Shown here piece after piece: positions 32,701 through 41,743 of a stretch of DNA of 64,000 nt. The notes beneath the pieces are model-generated. The model had not been told where the DNA came from. It saw only the letters and a program-made list of their open reading frames with translations, and searched no databases. A program made the position numbers and the translations under genes. The stretch's first letter is position 1. Each line of letters begins with the position of its first letter. The stretch comes from Leptodontidium sp. MPI-SDFR-AT-0119. Taxonomy: Eukaryota; Ascomycota; Leotiomycetes; Helotiales; Leptodontidiaceae. The stretch spans positions 434,001 to 498,000 of the forward strand of contig JAHLEZ010000001.1 in NCBI GenBank assembly GCA_020726505.1, written 5' to 3'.

Positions 32701-34909
32701 GAGAAGCGAAAACCTGGCAAAAGAAGTAGTCCTTCAAATGGCCGTGAAAGCCGTGAACGATACGGCTGGTCCAAACGGACTGATTCCAACACTTCTAGTT
32801 TTCGGAGCATATCCTAGACTTTCGTACGAAGACCCACCATCTGCGGATATGCTTACTAGAGCAAGGGCAGTTCGGATAGCAATGACGGAATTGCGAAAGA
32901 TTCAAGCCGTACGAAAGATCAAAGATGCTCAGAGTATAAGGAACGGCCCTGATATTACCGAGACCGTACGACTTCCATTACAATCTTCAGTGAAAGTATG
33001 GCGGGAGAAAAAGGGATGGACAGGCCCGTTTTCGTTATTATCGGTCACGGGGAAAGAGTGTGTTGTTCAATTGCCTTCAGGACCGACTTCCTTTCGTACG
33101 ACGGTGGTTAAGCCGTTTTACACGGAAGAAATCGCCGAGGCCCCGGAGGACCGTGTACGATCAGACCAGGTGTCTCCTTCAGTACGGCCAGTTGTCTTGA
33201 TTCCGTTTAAGACAAAGCAGGAACTCGAGAAGGGACTTGTACGATCACCAGAAGTTTTCCTGACTCGGAAAGAACAATCCGACTTAGACCTATCTCGTAC
33301 GATGCGAGCAGCAGGGAAGATCACCAGCCCTGGTCTTCCATTTGAAGAATCTCAACAAAAGGAGATTGATAGCTTGATTGCTCGAGGCGTATTTGAGTTC
33401 GTACGATACGACCCAAGGCAACATCGCGGACGGATCTTTAATTCCCGGCTTGTTAATGAAATCAAAGGGAAGACAACTGAAGCTCCGTACGAGAAATCCA
33501 GACTCGTGATCCAAGCGTATAATGACGCGGGAAAGGAACAGATCCTCACTCAGTCTCCGACGATTCAACGGATCAGTCAGCGACTAATTCTGGCACTCTA
33601 TCCGTCACTCGTACGAAAAGGGTTATCGATCTTTATTCGGGATATTACTCAGGCGTATGTCCAGTCGACAACTTTTCTGAATCGTACGATCTATGCGAGA
33701 CTGCCAAAGCAAATTGCCAGCAACTACTCGCCGGATACAATCATGCTCGTACGAAAGCCATTATACGGTATCCCGGAATCAGGAACACACTGGTGGGGGA
33801 CGTACGACACACATCATAAGGTCAAGTTGCATATGGAAACGTCTTCGTACGATCCATGCCTTCTGATTACTCAACCAGGAATGCCGTTTGGAGTAGTTGG
33901 AATGCAAACGGACGATACCCTGATCTTGGCTACTAACGAGTTCCAAGAGAAGGAGGAGAAAGAACTCGGGATTGCCGGTTTCTCTGCAAAACCGAAGGAT
34001 CGTTTATCGTACGAATCACCCCTCGCGTTCAACGGATGTATCGTGCATGATCGAAAGGACTTCGTCCAAATCCTTCAGAAAGGGCAAGGCGAGAAGTTAG
34101 CTGAAGTTGACTTAAGAGCACCGGACCGTACGAACCAGTATCGGGAACAACGGGCTCGAGGGGCATATATCGCAACTTTATGCCAACCTGAAGCTTCGTA
34201 CGACCTATCAGTTGCGGCTCAATTCCAAGAACCAGAGGATACCGACGTAAAGAACTTGAATAAGCGCATTCAGTGGCAGATTCAAAACATCGGACGAGGA
34301 TTAAACTATATTCCTTTGGACTTACATCGTACGAAGTTATTTGTTTTTGTCGACGGATCCTTTGCGAATAACAAGGACTTAAGTTCCCAGCTTGGATACG
34401 TAATGATTCTCGGCACGGAGGACGACGACCCCGATTCGAACGATCAAGACTCGTTTCTTCTTTCTGGAAATCTATTTCATTGGAGTAGTACGAAGAGCAA
34501 ACGAGTAACACGAAGTGTCTTAGCTTCCGAGATTTACGGTATGGTTAACGGGGTTGATATGGCAATCGCGGTGAAGAGTACGATCGATATTATCACGTCG
34601 CGGCTTGAGATACCAGCGATCCCAATCGTTGTTTGTACAGACTCGTTCTCGCTGTACGAATGCCTCGTGAAGCTTGGCACTACGAAAGAGAAGCGGCTAA
34701 TGATCGATATCATGGCTTTGCGTCAATCGTACGAACGACGAGAACTTGCAGAAATCCGATGGATCAATGGTCAAGACAACCCGGCGGATGCGATGACGAA
34801 GTCAAACCCGAACAAAAGCTTGGAAAAGCTGATTGATAATAATCAGATTGTAGTACGAGTAGAAGGATGGGTTAAGAGGGAAAAGAAAGTAGAGCCAGGG
34901 GAGGAATAA
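29774..34909 (+). CDS. Copia Gag-Pol polyprotein, copy B
   Basis: Identical in translation to copy A: 1,711 residues, with intact zinc knuckle, DSGA protease, DDE integrase, QTDD reverse transcriptase and RNase H. ATG 29774 is chosen because the 13 in-frame codons upstream contain no ATG. Identity of two independent insertions implies very recent transposition, or unusually strong conservation. All catalytic residues I can check are present, so the element may be autonomous. Confidence 0.95.
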   Translation: MIPPPEVTYPLDTEAWGEPFDLANDEHQTLKRVNNHITLALVRYRQKEFWDYGLWEEFKEGFEGWTEDTFAIGSREAVKDLRTYLLDHGVWVREQRGSISYAQTLADVLEEEEPHEWTDQNRRTYAQWKSQGQDRNRQGTPTSTVQSEPPARHAISDNSRDSPIVRTQEAEDPLSEPIQTTQRQPQTSGQYLSPPPHVVLNENTVSSDRTSYANLAKSLSPDRGQTAKQRYPAYERFSPTPHPALDNNLPSRDQAYETVERPLRQHSYEDDPPTPRAPPPEPTVSYESRTIIPNSRLLTDLMKVYSNESRKYGGEQYDILDIRLQVFFDCCTKIGISSDQYHLAFSIMLKGRAADFYYDKIAGRSYDFPTMIRMTRNHFETEENQQKYLSEWRETTLISTIAKNPEKSRLECLEIMFDSLRTAQRGLSREYQTEHNLRDQVLNACRGVEECSLALYKPAQTFEGLCADLRSAIATAVRTREVGTYLQNRSYDHDHNLVERQFYGKARRFPDRTAPNQFQKRTFRPRNPSNDRTNRKCIVCKKEGCWSTDHPEAEQKAAWAKVKNHLMTEFNGSEEATQAFLSSYEDFPREFDCTTIKEVPEDTEEWKDEDEPEGFFTEYGEVDGRQMIQVLNDESTKHAFLQRDPTKHSYEGEVFVIGDRYSSEVFQGIMPDSGAAGISTAGKQQVQALLKLDPSLEVDRTSSQTHTIRFGKGVAESEGSILVRTPIGQVRFWIVPTNTPFLLCIQDMDSLGVRLDNLQNIMIQGDKRIPIVRKWGHPWMMIHTMKDTFMYQHFTETELRQLHRRFGHPSVEKLYRVLQRAGHEETNLRTIEKISKFCEQCQLHTKNPGRFRFSLKDDIEFNFSVIVDILYLSGAAVLQAVDEATGFNAARFLKDNSAKTTWITLRTCWIDTYLGPPDYFVHDAGTNFASSEFRANARTMNVDVKEVPVEAHQSVGKVERYHAPLRRSYEIIWDETRSENLAKEVVLQMAVKAVNDTAGPNGLIPTLLVFGAYPRLSYEDPPSADMLTRARAVRIAMTELRKIQAVRKIKDAQSIRNGPDITETVRLPLQSSVKVWREKKGWTGPFSLLSVTGKECVVQLPSGPTSFRTTVVKPFYTEEIAEAPEDRVRSDQVSPSVRPVVLIPFKTKQELEKGLVRSPEVFLTRKEQSDLDLSRTMRAAGKITSPGLPFEESQQKEIDSLIARGVFEFVRYDPRQHRGRIFNSRLVNEIKGKTTEAPYEKSRLVIQAYNDAGKEQILTQSPTIQRISQRLILALYPSLVRKGLSIFIRDITQAYVQSTTFLNRTIYARLPKQIASNYSPDTIMLVRKPLYGIPESGTHWWGTYDTHHKVKLHMETSSYDPCLLITQPGMPFGVVGMQTDDTLILATNEFQEKEEKELGIAGFSAKPKDRLSYESPLAFNGCIVHDRKDFVQILQKGQGEKLAEVDLRAPDRTNQYREQRARGAYIATLCQPEASYDLSVAAQFQEPEDTDVKNLNKRIQWQIQNIGRGLNYIPLDLHRTKLFVFVDGSFANNKDLSSQLGYVMILGTEDDDPDSNDQDSFLLSGNLFHWSSTKSKRVTRSVLASEIYGMVNGVDMAIAVKSTIDIITSRLEIPAIPIVVCTDSFSLYECLVKLGTTKEKRLMIDIMALRQSYERRELAEIRWINGQDNPADAMTKSNPNKSLEKLIDNNQIVVRVEGWVKREKKVEPGEE

Positions 34910-35279
34910 CATCGTACGATACGATGATTTCATTTGTCAAATGCGTGTTTTTCATTTCATTTCAGTCACTCATTTGAATACCGTACGAAACGATGGTTAT
35001 GCATTTCTCGACCAAACAAATAATATCTAATACGACGATCGACTACCTAACGACCAACTGTCCAACGATAATCCAACAACGAATCGATTAAGGGAAATCT
35101 CCATTGGTTTCCTTCGTACAGGCTCCTGTACGAAGTACTTATCCCAAGCACCGCGCAAAGGTTGAAGATGAGCTTGAGTCCATTCACTTGAAGGGAGCCT
35201 CCGTACGATGCCCAGAAGCTTGGCTGTGAGAAGGAATTGTGCTTGCAAACAAAAGGGAACACAAAAGATACGTACGAAG

Positions 35280-35915
35280 TTACAAGACAATCGGAGCATC
35301 TCTGGACCCATCTTCTATCAAGCCCCTTCGTACAGGTCCAGCAATGAGTCCCTGTGGTGCCCTCCGCACAGCAACCACTTGAACTTCGTCACTCTCGTTT
35401 CCTGAACCTCCGTCTTCGGACGATGAGTCCTCAGGAGGGGGATTACAACGAGCGGCATGATCTCGCCACTTGCAGTTACCACAGCTATCCCCGAAATGAC
35501 CTTGAACCGAAGCACAGTCAGGGAAAGGCGTTAAGCCACGCCGGGAACATTCAGCACAAGGAACAGCTCGGACAACACCTCTCGATTGAATCAAGAGGGC
35601 ATTGACGTACGAAGGCCGATGTGTCATAAGCTGCTGGGGTGTGATGCGCCCTTGTACGAAGGCGACATCACGTCCTGGCATGGCCAAGACTGTTTGTTGC
35701 AACGCATTATGACACAACGGGCCCAGCTGCTGCCCGCCGATAATGAGCATGGGATGGGCGTTGGCGTTGGCAGCAGCCAGCGCGGCATTGACGGCGTTGA
35801 AGAGAACAAGGGCCCTATACGATGTTAGTTCTTAGACAAAAGGACCGGAGGTTCGTACGAGAAGCTATATCCTGGGGATAAGGGCCAGCTCGTATGAAGA
35901 GAAAAAGACTAACAT
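35280..35915 (-). CDS. Antisense spliced accessory gene of copia copy B: small Cys-rich protein, DUF3716-like
   Basis: Mirror image of the copy A gene. Main exon 35814-35280; the two bases AT at 35915-35914 from the preceding exon (35942-35914) join G at 35814 to make ATG. Product 178 residues with the same six-cysteine pattern CX2C-X10-C-X10-CX2C-X8-C and an acidic segment. Conservation of exon, branch point and frame in both copies adds nothing independent because the copies are identical; support comes from the three ACTAAC-type branch points and the domain-like cysteine spacing. Confidence 0.6.
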
Positions 35916-36540
35916 TGTGTGGTGTGGTGTGGTGTGGTGTGGCTACGCAGGCGTTAGTACCACCTCACTAAGGTTGCAGCAGCTGTGCGAAGCTAGTCTC
36001 GAGGGGGTAGACTTCGTACGAGGGAGAGTACTCACCTGGTTGTGGTGGTGGTGGTGGTGGTGTTGTGGCCTACGGAAGACCTTTCGTTAGTACACAGCGA
36101 CAACGAATCAGATTACCTTGCAGGCAAGGCGGAAAAGAGAGGCGCCGATTCGTACGAGGCTATCTCAGGTCGTACAGAGAATATCTGAGGAGGAGGAGAG
36201 CTGTACGAAGAAGAGAAAGGGGACTTACTGTTGCTGCTGCTGTTGTTGCTGTTGGTTGAAGAAGAAGAGAAGAAGAAGAGAAGAGGGAATTCAGAAAATC
36301 TCTTTTGTGCGTGGAAAAGGCTAGCAGCCAGCTGGCGAGAGACGTACGAGGAAGGAACGAAGTCGTTCCTTCCCAAAGCGGTCACTATTCAACATAGCGA
36401 GCCGAAGTCACATGGAGCACGTGCTTCGTACGAAGGAAGAAGAGGAGCTGGGGATAATGCGCTAGGTTGCGCGCACTTCGTACAGAGGAGAAAGAAGGAA
36501 GGTAGGAGAGTTTTTCTTCTGACAAAAGAAGAGTTGCCAG

Positions 36541-36815
36541 TGTTGGGATAGCCTTAGCTGAGGGGCATTCTCTTACTCTGACAGCTTCCAAAGATAGTCG
36601 TCTCTCCTGGCCGAGATGAAGCTTGGTTTCATACCTTGCCTCCTGGTTTCGTACGAGTAATGCTTATACGAGCTACGGGGTTTAGTACTTGATGTATTTA
36701 AGGTAGCTTTCCCTTTCGTACGAAAGGGACACACGGAATATACTTGATCAAACTTCACTTGTTATATTCTTTGTCACCCTGATATCAGGTATCGGACCTT
36801 GGTTAGATACCAACA
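36541..36815 (+). repeat. 3' LTR of copia copy B
   Basis: 275 bp with the palindrome at 36711-36728. The upstream flank is purine-rich (about 36487-36510) but no polypurine tract directly abuts the LTR. Confidence 0.95.
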
Positions 36816-39689
36816 TAAGCCTTCCACCGTATTCGTATGTCCCCCGAGAGCGAAGATTATACGACCTTTCGCACTTAGTATAACACGTATAAGTATAAGA
36901 TCCTTCCCTTTAGCCTTACGAATAGTCCGGCGACTTTTTAGCGTTTTATTAACGATATCTTTATAGAACACCTCGACGACTTCTACGCGGTATATATAAA
37001 CGATATCCTTATATATTCGTTTACTCTTAAGGAATACGAGGTCTACGTTAAGAAGGTTATAATAATATTATAAGTACACAGACTTTAGGCTAATATTAAG
37101 AAGTCTAAGTTTAGCGTATAAAAGACTAAGTTCTTAGGATTTATTATTAGAGTCGATAGCGTGGAAGTAGACCTAGAAAAAATCAGTGTAATTAAGGACT
37201 AACGATACGCCGATAATTTACGAGCTATATAGAGCTACTTTGGCTTCTATAACTTTTACCGCCGGTTTATTAAGGACTATAGTCGTATTACACGACCCCT
37301 CACGATACTCACTAGAAAGGACGTTCCCTTTAAATTTGACAGCGCCTATAAAGACGCTTAGGAAACTCTCCGGGAAGCCCTCTAATCTACGCCGGTTCTT
37401 TGTTACTACGACTTTACTAAACAAACACGGCTAAAGACCGACTCTTTCGATAGAGTCGTCGTTAGGGTTTTATCTTAACTTTAAGAGGACGACACCTTTC
37501 ACCCCGTGGGATACTTCTCTAAGACTATGACAAACCCTAAGCTTAACTACTCGATCCACGACAAAGAGATACTAGCGATTTTCTGGTTATTTAAATAATA
37601 TCGCCTAGAACTCTTAGGTGCCTAAAAAAATGTCTTTATTTACATAGACCACTAAGCCTTAAAGTACTTTATAATTACTAAGGACTTCACGGCTAGGCAG
37701 GCTCGATAGGCCGAGTTCTTTGTGGACTTTTACTTTACGATTATATACTATACTAAGACGACTAACACGTTAGCTGACACCTTATCTCGACGGGATCAAG
37801 ACCTCACAGCTACGGAGGCACGTAAGCGGGCTATCCGTAGTTAATAGCTAATTCCCACTAATAAGATTAACCCGCGAGTCGCTAGCGACCTTTAGCTCTC
37901 CGCCGTCGATCCTATAGACACTTATATCGAAGTCGTGGAGACGATACCCTTAGTACCTATAGACGCCATAATCCTAGATTGTGATACTAAGACACGTGAC
38001 GAGCTAGAGCTAGAGCCAGAGTCAAATACAGGAGTACTAATCGACCCGGAGACGCCTACTGCGGAGGAGCTAGACCTTAACTCTATAGTAATATATAATA
38101 TCGCGGAATACGACGTCATCGATCAAGTGCTCCTGGCTAATAAGTCGTCTCTCTCGCTAGAGCCCCTCCGACAAAAAGCTAGGGAGTAGTCGCTAGATTA
38201 CAAGCTAGTAAACGACAAGTTGCTTTTTTAAGGCCGCCTAGAAGTGCCCTTAGAACCGCCGGAGCTTCGTACGACACTTATTCACTATATATATTCCTAA
38301 CCTTCGGTGGCACACGCGGGGATTAGAAAGATGAAGGTATTACTAAGTCGCAAATATCATTAGAACGGCCTTACTACGGACATAGCTCGATACGTAGTAA
38401 ACTATAGTTACTCTCGACAAAAGGCTCGTAAAGATAAGACTCTTAGTTTCCTTTACCCCCTACTAATCCCTGCTCGGCCGTACTAACACCTTACGATAGA
38501 CTTTACGAAGCTACTACTAGACAAGTACGGCTATAACTTCGTTATAGTTATCGTCGACCGCCTATCTAAAAAGCTAGTCTTAATACCTTATAACGATATA
38601 ATTACGGCGAAAGGCATAGCTATCCTTTTCCTCGTTTATTAGACTCGACACTTCAGTATACCGGACTCTATTGTCTTGGACCGAGGGCCTCAGTTCGTCT
38701 TCTCCTTTTAGAAGAAGTACTGTCGTATCCTCGGGACTAAGGTAAAGTTAACGACGGTATATAACCCGAACGTCGACGGCTAAACGGAAGTAACGAACTA
38801 ATATATTAAGTAACGGCTCCGTCCTCTTTACTACTACTACTAAGACAATTGGAGCGACCTCTTATCGATTATAGACATCGCTTAACTAACGTTATTACAC
38901 GAGTCCTTAGGCCGCCTGTCCCCTTTCTAGTTACTTAACGGCGTTAAACTAAGGACTTCCTAGGACTTAATTAACTTAGAGCCGCTAGCTATAATAATAG
39001 AGAAACTTAACCGCGAGGAAGCTCTATAGGTAACCTTACGAATAAAAGAGGTTATAAAAGTCGCTTAGTCGTCCCTAAAGGACTAGTAAGAGAAAATGGA
39101 ACGACTAGCGAACCGTGGGCGACGCGCCGTTAATTAGGACGTTAGCGACTTAATACTAGTCGACACTCGGAACTAGAACGTCGACCGACCCTCAAAGAAG
39201 CTATCTAATAAGTAGTACGGCCCAGTTAAGGTAATCGCCAAGGAAGGAGAGAGCTGGAGAGTTAAGCTACTAGAGGACTAGTTAATTCACCCTGTCTTCC
39301 ACTCGCACTCGCTCCGCAAGTACGTCGACGACCCCTTGCCGGGACAGGCTAGAGCTACGCCGGCACTTATCCAGCTGTTACTAGAGTAGGATGAGTGGGA
39401 AATTAAAGGCATCCTTGGCTCTAAGGTTATACGAAACAAGCTATTCTATCACATTAAGTGGCTAGGCGCCGACAAAGACCTAGAGTAGTACTTATACTCG
39501 GACGCTATGACGGCTCCGCATATAATTAAGAGGTTCCACCTAAAGCATCCGAAGGCTAAAGGCCCGCCAAGAGCTCTCCTAAAGTGGCTAGAGGCTTATA
39601 ACGCTAGTATCGACGACTATAACGACCTAAAAGACGACACAGTTATAACTACAATTGCGCGGACGCAGTTTTTTAGGAGGGGGGGGTAA
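36816..39689 (+). pseudogene. Degraded gypsy reverse transcriptase, RNase H, integrase and chromodomain
   Basis: Continues the gypsy pol frame. The catalytic block reads YINDILIYS at 36993-37019, where the first catalytic Asp of YVDD has become Asn (G to A). RNase H follows (HPVGYFSKTM near 37500), then the integrase zinc domain (HAGIRKMKVLL near 38310, with a Cys changed to Tyr in YVVNYSYSRQKAR), the integrase core (IDFTKL, DRGPQF around 38495-38700), and a chromodomain-like end (LFYHIKWLGADKD) around 39400-39590. In-frame TAG/TAA stops occur throughout. The chromodomain points to chromoviruses, which target heterochromatin. Confidence 0.88.
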
Positions 39690-39991
39690 TATTACGACTT
39701 ACGATGCGCCTCGTATTCTAACCGACACGGGCTCGTAGTATCACTGGCTATGCGACGGCGCTAAGCCCGATAAGGAAGACTAGGTGGCGAGCCTGCGACA
39801 TGTTGACGTGAACGGCACGCGACTACGCTAGGCCCCATTAGGAGGGTCCTTCATGTATTTATACTCGAGCCCTCCCTTACGGAGAGCTCTCCTTTCCTCC
39901 TTGTCTTTTCTTCTCGATTCTGAGCGTAGCCTTAGGTCCAAATACAAAGCTTGAGTCAACTCGCCGTATCAACCTTTGGCCAGCCGTAACA
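39690..39991 (+). repeat. 3' LTR of the gypsy element
   Basis: Begins TATTACG (G-to-A change of the expected TGTTACG) and ends CGTAACA. Preceded by the polypurine tract at about 39677-39687 and followed by the AATAT duplication. Confidence 0.92.
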
Positions 39992-40354
39992 AATATAAAA
40001 CGGATTATCTTCTATATCCAAGCCTTTTATTACCGCTTTATATTCTTTTCTTTCTTCGTCGTCTAATATTCCCCAACTTAAGGCAAATTATCTTCTCTTA
40101 CTAAGCCTATTTCTTAGCTTAGTAGAGAAACATTTCCAAATTAGGTAAAGTTGCCGTACCTCCCGAGCCTTAAATTAAGCGAGAGGCTCTGATTGGCTGG
40201 CTAGCCCCTTACTCAGCAACTATTCGGCGTTATTTAACTAGAATAGAATAATAACCTAATATTAGTTAAGTAGAATAGAATAAGAGCTAATTTTGTTGAA
40301 TAGAATAGAATAATCACGTGTTATTCTATTCTAGTCTATTCATTTGACACGCTG

Positions 40355-40362
40355 TCTAGCTG
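40355..40362. repeat. Right 8-bp target-site duplication of the hAT-like element
   Basis: TCTAGCTG, identical to 17976-17983, directly after the terminal GACACGCTG. Confidence 0.8.
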
Positions 40363-40752
40363 TGGTGATGGTTTTTCTAAGCATTTCTATTTCTGTCGTC
40401 AGTCTAAGTGTAGGGGAAGAAATCAATGTCCAGTAGCTGTATGAGGAGCTTGAGTTCTAACTCTTTTATTCATTCATCATGTCATTGAAAAATTTCCCCC
40501 GCTTGTTTATTTGTCGCGTTTGGCAGTAAAGCGAGCACAGCGCAGCAACATTGACACCTACCTGCCTAACCTTACTTTGAAAAAGCTGGACCACGCTGTC
40601 ACTATATCTAAGTATAAAACCCCTCTCTTTATTAAACCTCAAAGTTCCTCCTTACTCCCTACTCTTAACTCCATCTCTCGACCAAAAAAGCCCCCCAACA
40701 ACACCAAACAACCATCGATACAACACCCCCACTAACCATCCTACGCTGCACA

Positions 40753-41363
40753 ATGTGCACCAAACTCGAGATCTTCCTCTCCTCCTCCCTCAAGGCATGC
40801 GGTAAATTCAAGAGCGTGCGCTACTGCTCCGTCGAATGCCAAAAGAAAGATGGGAAGACTCACAAGCTCGTGTTGTCGCTACTGGAACATCCCAACAATC
40901 CACTGGTGCCTCAGCCGCCACCGCTCAAGCATCTACTTCTACTTCAAAAGTAAAACGCTTTTGAATGATTGACAAAAGCCCTCTCCCTCTACCCGAAGTA
41001 CTTCACCGATACTGCAGCCGAGAAAGATGTTTACAGCCAGCTCATCGACGCTTTCCGTCTGCGCCTGACTGATGAGTTGGAGTTTAATAATGATAAGATC
41101 AACAACGAGAACGTCAACAAAGACATTCTTACCAACTTCAACACTTTCTTATATTTAGCTGAGAAGACAAAGGACAGCCTCTTCCCAGTCTGGTGGAGCA
41201 TGAAAAGCAGAGAGGAGTGTATTGCTTTGGCCACTGAGGAGGGTGGTTTGATTTGGGAAAGAAGGTCGGTAGGAAGGCTGTTGTTGAGCGCTATGGTGAT
41301 CAGACTAAGCCGATGATGTTGAGGCTTTTGGCGGAGAAGGTTTATGGGAAGGGGGTTTTGTGA
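40753..41363 (+). pseudogene. MYND zinc-finger protein, broken
   Basis: Reads from ATG 40753 into a MYND-like segment (KSVRYCSVECQKKDGKTHK) whose first cysteine pair is lost. The frame then shifts near 40877 to a Ser/Thr/Ala linker, meets a TGA at about 40950, shifts again to a well-preserved helical domain (DVYSQLIDAFRLRL ... FPVWWSMKSREECIALA) up to about 41245, and shifts once more into the C-terminus ending at 41363 (LRLLAEKVYGKG). The second half resembles the fungal MYND family also seen at 53526-54495. With at least three frame disruptions and one stop it is almost certainly a pseudogene; no set of normal introns repairs it. Confidence 0.75.
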
Positions 41364-41743
41364 GGGTGGGTGGGTTGGTGAGATCTCTTGCGAATTGGGG
41401 AATTGGAAGGGCATATGAGGGTGGAGGTTGGAGGTTGGGATCTTGCCTTTCAAAGTTCTTGTGAGCAGAGTTTCTGAAACGTGGAAAATGAAAGGACTGG
41501 ACGGGGAGATTCTGGGAGATGTGGATTGCAGCAGTTGATTTGGTGGGGTTGGAGAAGATATCACTGCTTTCACATCATGTGCGCTCCCCTCGAGACTTAA
41601 GATATGAAGGTAGCCTTCTCATTTTATGTAAAACTAAGAGCCACACCATGTTTTTCCTCTCTATGAATCTGTATTAACCCAGCCACTATATATCTTCCAG
41701 TCGCTATCCATACCAGCAGCTCATGCAGACTTGCCTTCCACCT

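Larger units (their letters stand above)
29229..36815 (+). mobile_element. Ty1/copia retrotransposon, copy B (full length, intact)
   Basis: Exactly 7,587 bp, inverted relative to copy A, with 275-bp LTRs (29229-29503 and 36541-36815) and its own 5-bp duplication TAAGC (29224-29228 and 36816-36820). The different duplications show two independent insertions rather than one event followed by inverted duplication. Positions in the two copies correspond as A = 57444 minus B. Confidence 0.96.
18221..39991 (+). mobile_element. Ty3/gypsy chromovirus-type LTR retrotransposon, RIP-degraded and twice interrupted
   Basis: LTRs of 302 bp (18221-18522 and 39690-39991) are flanked by a 5-bp duplication AATAT (18216-18220 and 39992-39996), which proves that everything between belongs to one insertion event plus later nested ones. 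Removing the two copia elements leaves about 6.6 kb, a normal size. Domain order on the plus strand is Gag with zinc knuckle, protease region, reverse transcriptase, RNase H, integrase and a C-terminal chromodomain. A polypurine tract (AGGAGGGGGGGG) sits just before the 3' LTR. Reading frames are riddled with TAG and TAA stops at sites expected to be Trp or Gln codons, as produced by CpA-to-TpA mutation on either strand. The element cannot encode a working protein. Confidence 0.93.
17984..40354. mobile_element. Outer non-autonomous hAT-like element, now split by a nested gypsy element
   Basis: Termini are CAGCGTGTCAAA at 17984-17995 and its exact reverse complement at 40343-40354. An identical 8-bp duplication (TCTAGCTG) flanks both ends. 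An 8-bp duplication and CA(G)NG-type ends are hallmarks of hAT transposons. Without the inner gypsy insertion the element is about 595 bp (17984-18220 plus 39992-40354), AT-rich, with many GAATAGAATA and TTAACTAG repeats in both orientations and no coding capacity, so it resembles a MITE. Superfamily assignment rests on termini and duplication length only. Confidence 0.7.

Noticed and set aside
20629..36815. The copia pair as one large inverted-repeat (foldback) element or an assembly duplication
   Set aside because: Each copy has two LTRs and its own different 5-bp duplication, which a foldback unit or copying error would not produce. Long reads would still be the decisive check.
18523..39689. 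Stop-codon reassignment (TAG/TAA read as amino acids) in the gypsy frame
   Set aside because: Neighbouring host genes and the copia polyprotein use a standard code, and stops fall where CpA-to-TpA mutation predicts. RIP explains them together with the missense changes.
40969..41316. A separate 115-residue protein right of the nest
   Set aside because: It is the middle piece of the broken MYND gene; its neighbours in other frames complete the family domain.
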